Assembly (NCBI RefSeq): GCF_000002995.4
Contig: NW_025062479.1
Span: 12,319,721-12,383,720, forward strand
Direction of reading: 5' to 3'
Origin: Brugia malayi
Lineage: Eukaryota; Nematoda; Chromadorea; Rhabditida; Onchocercidae
DNA length: 64,000 nucleotides
The translations under genes were made by a program, and so were the position numbers. This document shows, one piece after another, positions 63,278 to 64,000 of this stretch; within the stretch, counting starts at the first letter, position 1, and every line of letters begins with the position of its first letter. The notes below the pieces were generated by a model. The model saw nothing but the letters and a program-made list of their open reading frames with translations. It was not told the DNA's origin and did no database searches.

Positions 63278-64000
63278 GTAAGCTTCACGCTAAATGCTTC
63301 CAATCCAAAGTTGAGGGCATTCCTGCTCTGATATCAGTCGTTGGAATAAAATCAGTCCACCAAATATGACCACATGCATGCATGCATACATCCTCCTACT
63401 GCTGGTCATTTTGTTCTTCTCTTCTTTAATTATTCTAAATATTATCGATCTCAACAGAATCAGCATCCACCCATCTAAGTAAATCAATCTCTGTGGACTC
63501 ATAAAATAGTTATCCATTTACTTTTGAGTAAGTGCGACAGACGCGCTACGTTGGATGATGGGAGATTTTAAAGCATTTATATTTTTTCTATTTAGATTTA
63601 ATTTATAAGACTAAAAATTCTTAGTAAACAGACCTTATCTGATTGCCGCGCTTCTAACGCTCGTGAGGATCATCTTTCCGCATTCTGAACGGATATATGA
63701 TAAGGCGGCGATGTACGAACACGCATTTTGTCAGAATTCATTACTTCCTAATTTGGTTAAAGTCGAGAAATTAGCTCAGAATCGATGGTGGGAAAGATTT
63801 CCTGTACTTTTTCTTCCTAACAGAAAATTTGTCAACAAAAGCCAGCCGAAAAATACTTGATAAGTACAATTTTAAGCGCTGAAGTTAAACTGCATGAATG
63901 TTGTTGATAGTCGGGGGTGGAAGAGAAGATTCGGCTTAGTGCCAATGGAAGTGTATCGACAAGAAATGAATAATTGCTTTTGCATGACAGCATTTGCACT
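63278..64000 (+). other. Right edge: unresolved ADAMTS intron or exon sequence
   Basis: After the propeptide exons no metalloprotease-domain exon is recognisable. An open stretch at about 63690-63857 (containing KVEKLAQNRWWERF) could be an exon of the linker before the catalytic domain, but no motif supports it. Confidence 0.3.

Overview
The window is nematode nuclear DNA. The genes are split into many exons by AT-rich introns with the nematode-type TTTTCAG acceptor. Several first exons follow a strong acceptor directly and have almost no 5' leader, as expected for spliced-leader trans-splicing. The best protein matches are animal families that nematodes carry: patched-related, makorin/LEP-2, PDK-1, lustrin-Kunitz and ADAMTS. 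A parasitic clade III (spirurid or filarial) worm fits the base composition and intron style, but that is inference. I saw no mobile-element genes, CRISPR arrays, rRNA or recognisable tRNA.

Layout. 1-7002 is gene-poor, with a GC-rich island near 2.16-2.6 kb. 7003-17601 (+) is a 20-exon FRMD4A/B-like scaffold (FERM plus CUPID/DUF3338 domains). 20071-22288 (+) is makorin, the C. elegans LEP-2 family. 23781-26023 (+) is the leucine-rich domain of a SPIN90/NCKIPSD homologue. 29879-32603 (+) is PDK-1 (kinase plus PH domain). 36753-37745 (+) is a small KCTD-type BTB protein. 38-42.4 kb is AT-rich and empty. 42441-47528 (-) is a 13-exon patched-related (PTR) membrane protein. A 242-bp pure CA microsatellite lies in the 1.7-kb gap before the divergent gene at 49266-55483 (+), a secreted protein of alternating lustrin-type and Kunitz domains (7+7). 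55.5-61.4 kb is another gene-poor stretch. 61408 onward (+) is the signal peptide and propeptide of an ADAMTS-type metalloprotease that runs off the right edge.

How they fit together. The genes do not form an operon: same-strand gaps are 1.5-4 kb. FRMD4, SPIN90 and PDK-1 are cytoplasmic signalling or cytoskeletal proteins. The right third (PTR, Kunitz-lustrin, ADAMTS) is membrane or extracellular and consistent with cuticle, moulting or matrix work, going by what PTR, Kunitz and ADAMTS families do in C. elegans. All exon models were built by hand from splice consensus, reading phase and family similarity. Phases close exactly for FRMD4 (1055 aa), makorin (373 aa), PTR (904 aa), Kunitz-lustrin (896 aa) and KCTD (175 aa).

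Most notable points: the six Kunitz domains that have lost the C14-C38 disulfide while the seventh keeps it; a possible compensating extra-cysteine pair in that protein; two frame-required GC-AG introns; a PTR stop codon overlapping its poly(A) signal; and two perfect hairpins with 10-nt loops in gene-poor DNA.
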